A DNA stretch of 64,000 bases from Nocardioides alpinus (GTDB taxonomy: Bacteria; Actinomycetota; Actinomycetes; Propionibacteriales; Nocardioidaceae), in assembly GCF_900112035.1 (NCBI RefSeq), contig NZ_FOKC01000005.1:272742-336741 (forward strand). The letters are read 5' to 3'. Shown here in pieces: positions 62,565 to 64,000 of this stretch. The notes under the pieces are model-generated. The model searched no databases. It saw only the letters and a list, made by a program, of their open reading frames with translations, and had not been told where the DNA came from. Position 1 is the first letter of the stretch. The number at the start of each line of letters is the position of its first letter. The translations under genes and the position numbers were made by a program.

Positions 62565-62871
62565 TCAGCGCCGGACTCCGCCCACCCGTGGGGCTGGAGA
62601 CGCTGGTGGGACCGTTGGGAGTACGCCGGCCGGGGTCTGCGGCGCCTGGTGAGGGTGGCGGCGGACGACATGCGGGTGCGCGATCTGGATGTCGTACGCC
62701 GCCAGGGTGACCGGATGCCTCGCGGGGGTGGCGGCAGATCGCGATGAAGGCGGGTGGTGCGAGGCAATGTGCCGCCACCTCAGTGGCGGCCCGACGGGGC
62801 CGCGATGAATTACAACCTTGTAGTTCGTCAAGTCGACACGCCGACGGAACGGCAAAATGTTGCGCAAAGTG

Positions 62872-62962
62872 TTCCCAGTGTGACGAAAGTTCACTAGCGT
62901 GCCTCAAGTTGCCCGTGCGAAGGGGAAGTCGCACGGGCCCTGAGACCCCTGAGGTGAACCTC
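62872..62962 (+). promoter_or_regulatory. promoter and structured 5' leader of the coiled-coil secreted protein
   Basis: TTCCCA (62872-62877) and TAGCGT (62895-62900) with a 17-bp spacer. The ~57-base leader has a perfect 10-bp hairpin (62911-62920 with 62929-62938; loop AGGGGAAG) and the SD GAGG (62951-62954) can pair with CCTC (62959-62962). It does not match the ydaO or other known riboswitches I checked. Confidence 0.5.
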
Positions 62963-62963
62963 C

Positions 62964-64000
62964 GTGCCCGTCGCCCCACTGCAGCACCCCGCGACACGTC
63001 GTACGACGTCGCGCTGGGCGACGGCCGTCGTGCTCGTGGCCGGGCTGGCCTGGGGCGGGCACGGCGCCGCGTTCGCGGACGAGGACGGGCGTACGCCCGG
63101 AACCCCGACCGAGGCCGACGTCGCCGCAGCCCAGGAGCAGGCCGCCGACAAGGGCCGCGACGTTGCTGCTGTCCAGGCGGACCTGATCCGGGCCGACCTC
63201 GCCCTCGAGGCAGCCGGGGACGCCGCCGCGCAGGCCGCGGAGGCCTACAACGGCGCCCGGTGGCGCGCGGAGCAGGCCACGCAGGAGGCCGCCGAGGCAC
63301 AGTCCGCCGCCGACACCGCCCAGGCCGACGTCGAGGCGCAGCGTGAGCTCTACGCCGACACCGTCGTGCAGTCCTACGAGGAGGCGTCCCAGGTCCAGGG
63401 CCTCTCCGCCGTTGTCGAGGCCGACGGCATCGAGTCCCTCATCGACCGCAGCGTCACGATGGGCAACACGTCGGCGGCGCTCGACGCGCAGTACGACTCG
63501 TTCATCGCCTCGTCCGCGGTCGCCGACGTGACGGCCAGCTCCGCCGCCCAGGCCTCGGAACGGGCCGAGGCCGCTGCGCTCGAGGCCGAGCAGGCCCGCG
63601 ACGCCGCCGAGCAGGCCGAGTCCGCCGCCGGCTCGCAGGCCGCGGCGGTCGCCGCCACCAAGGCCGACCTGATCACTGAGCTCGCCGAGCTCGAGGGCAT
63701 CAGCGTCCGGCTCGCCCAGAAGCGACAGTCCGCGCTCGAGGAGGCAGCCGCCGCGGCTGCTGCCGCCGCGGCGCAGGCGGAAGCGGAGGCCCAGGCGGAA
63801 GCGGAGGCCCAGGCGGAAGCGGAGGCCCAGGCGGAAGCGGAGGCCCAGGCGGAAGCGGAGGCCCAGGCACAGGCCCAGGTACAGGCACAGGCCCAGGCGG
63901 AGGCCCAGGCCCAGGCAGAAGCGGAGGCCGAGGCCGAGGCGCAGGCAGAGGCGCAGCAGCAGGCAACGCCGACACCCACCCCGACGCCCACCCCGACCCC
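62964..64000 (+). CDS. secreted coiled-coil protein, probable cell-wall hydrolase (partial)
   Basis: Starts at GTG 62964 with GAGGTGA seven bases upstream. Signal peptide about residues 1-38 (TAVVLVAGLAWGGHGAAFA|D), then a long Ala/Gln/Glu-rich coiled coil (to about residue 330) with short non-helical breaks (ESLIDRSVTMGNTSAALDAQY), ending in a (QAEAEA) repeat and a Pro-Thr linker at the window edge. The layout matches RipA/NlpC-P60-type hydrolases in which a coiled coil precedes a C-terminal catalytic domain; that domain is outside the window, so the function is inferred. Confidence 0.6.
   Translation, partial: MPVAPLQHPATRRTTSRWATAVVLVAGLAWGGHGAAFADEDGRTPGTPTEADVAAAQEQAADKGRDVAAVQADLIRADLALEAAGDAAAQAAEAYNGARWRAEQATQEAAEAQSAADTAQADVEAQRELYADTVVQSYEEASQVQGLSAVVEADGIESLIDRSVTMGNTSAALDAQYDSFIASSAVADVTASSAAQASERAEAAALEAEQARDAAEQAESAAGSQAAAVAATKADLITELAELEGISVRLAQKRQSALEEAAAAAAAAAAQAEAEAQAEAEAQAEAEAQAEAEAQAEAEAQAQAQVQAQAQAEAQAQAEAEAEAEAQAEAQQQATPTPTPTPTPT
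63774..63863. repeat. 18-bp tandem repeat, five perfect copies
   Basis: CAGGCGGAAGCGGAGGCC five times, coding QAEAEA; degenerate continuation to about 63960. Part of the coiled coil. Confidence 0.95.

Larger units (their letters stand above)
62494..62963. other. 470-bp intergenic region with hairpins and a promoter
   Basis: No convincing gene. It holds a terminator (62511-62536), a perfect 20-base palindrome (62545-62564), about 300 bp of no visible feature, and the promoter and leader of the next gene (62872-62962). Confidence 0.7.

Noticed and set aside
62565..62894. minus-strand 109-codon ORF
   Set aside because: His/Pro/Arg-rich, no RBS, overlaps the promoter of the next gene, and no protein-like pattern.
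62822..62963. ydaO (c-di-AMP) riboswitch before the cell-wall protein
   Set aside because: The conserved core segments of that class were not found; only a simple hairpin is present.
63774..63960. CRISPR-like array
   Set aside because: Units are adjacent with no spacers and code QAEAEA in a coiled coil.

Overview
The window is a 64 kb stretch of a high-GC actinobacterial chromosome. The gene content points to a Nocardioides-like member of the Propionibacteriales: several GAF-ANTAR regulators, an F420-type luciferase-like oxidoreductase, an IcmF-type B12-dependent mutase, GTG starts, and many genes whose start codon lies 6-7 bases after a TAnnnT hexamer, as in leaderless transcripts. The genus is an inference. 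I see no rRNA, tRNA, CRISPR array, insertion sequence, integrase or phage gene. This is chromosomal housekeeping, stress and catabolic DNA with short interspersed repeats.

Layout. 1-4.2 kb: a minus-strand run of APC transporter, short IclR-type HTH protein and secreted amidase (cut by the left edge). 4.3-6.3 kb: MerR regulator divergent from a SnoaL-like protein, then the first GAF-ANTAR protein. 6.3-11.3 kb: secreted proteins (collagen-like, two Excalibur proteins of which one carries a thermonuclease, a lipoprotein, a WXG-like protein with a predicted beta-propeller). 11.3-18.6 kb: PPK2, membrane channel-like protein, GAF-ANTAR, aldo/keto reductase, orphan response regulator, a kinase/PLP-enzyme fusion resembling the hydroxylysine-degrading pair, and a flavin/F420 oxidase-like protein. 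18.6-25.7 kb: GAF-ANTAR, SigK-like ECF sigma factor divergent from an OhrR-type MarR, rhomboid-like protein, YihY-type protein, SDR, small acidic protein, flavodoxin-fold reductase and HAD hydrolase. 25.9-36.4 kb: stress and redox region with three more ANTAR proteins, LuxR and AraC regulators, an F420 enzyme, a tight operon of zinc alcohol dehydrogenase, haem-oxygenase-like diiron protein and CDGSH protein, an FAD desaturase-like enzyme, an SRPBCC protein and a SigB/SigF-type sigma factor.

36.4-44.3 kb is a polyamine / omega-amino acid catabolic cluster: a DAO-type FAD oxidase, class III aminotransferase and MmsA on the minus strand, divergent from a PucR-type regulator, a cupin and an aminobutyraldehyde-type dehydrogenase. 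44.5-49 kb: AhpD-like, CsbD-like, SurA-like lipoprotein and an orphan MASE1 histidine kinase. 49-57.4 kb: icmF, MarR, a signal-less BtuF-like protein, a photolyase-like protein with apparently swapped domains, a degenerate truncated aldehyde dehydrogenase, an ElaA-type acetyltransferase and a lipase-type hydrolase. 57.4-61.4 kb: a TPP riboswitch and the thiBPQ thiamine importer. 61.4-64 kb: a PAP2 membrane phosphatase and the N-terminal part of a secreted coiled-coil protein that probably ends in a cell-wall hydrolase domain.

Points most worth a second look: a palindromic repeat present between thiB and thiP and also inside the icmF coding region with its length adjusted to keep frame; the ADH / diiron / CDGSH operon; the photolyase-like domain swap; the kinase-PLP lyase fusion; six ANTAR proteins in 64 kb; and strong unexplained inverted repeats at 24.3 and 44.35 kb.
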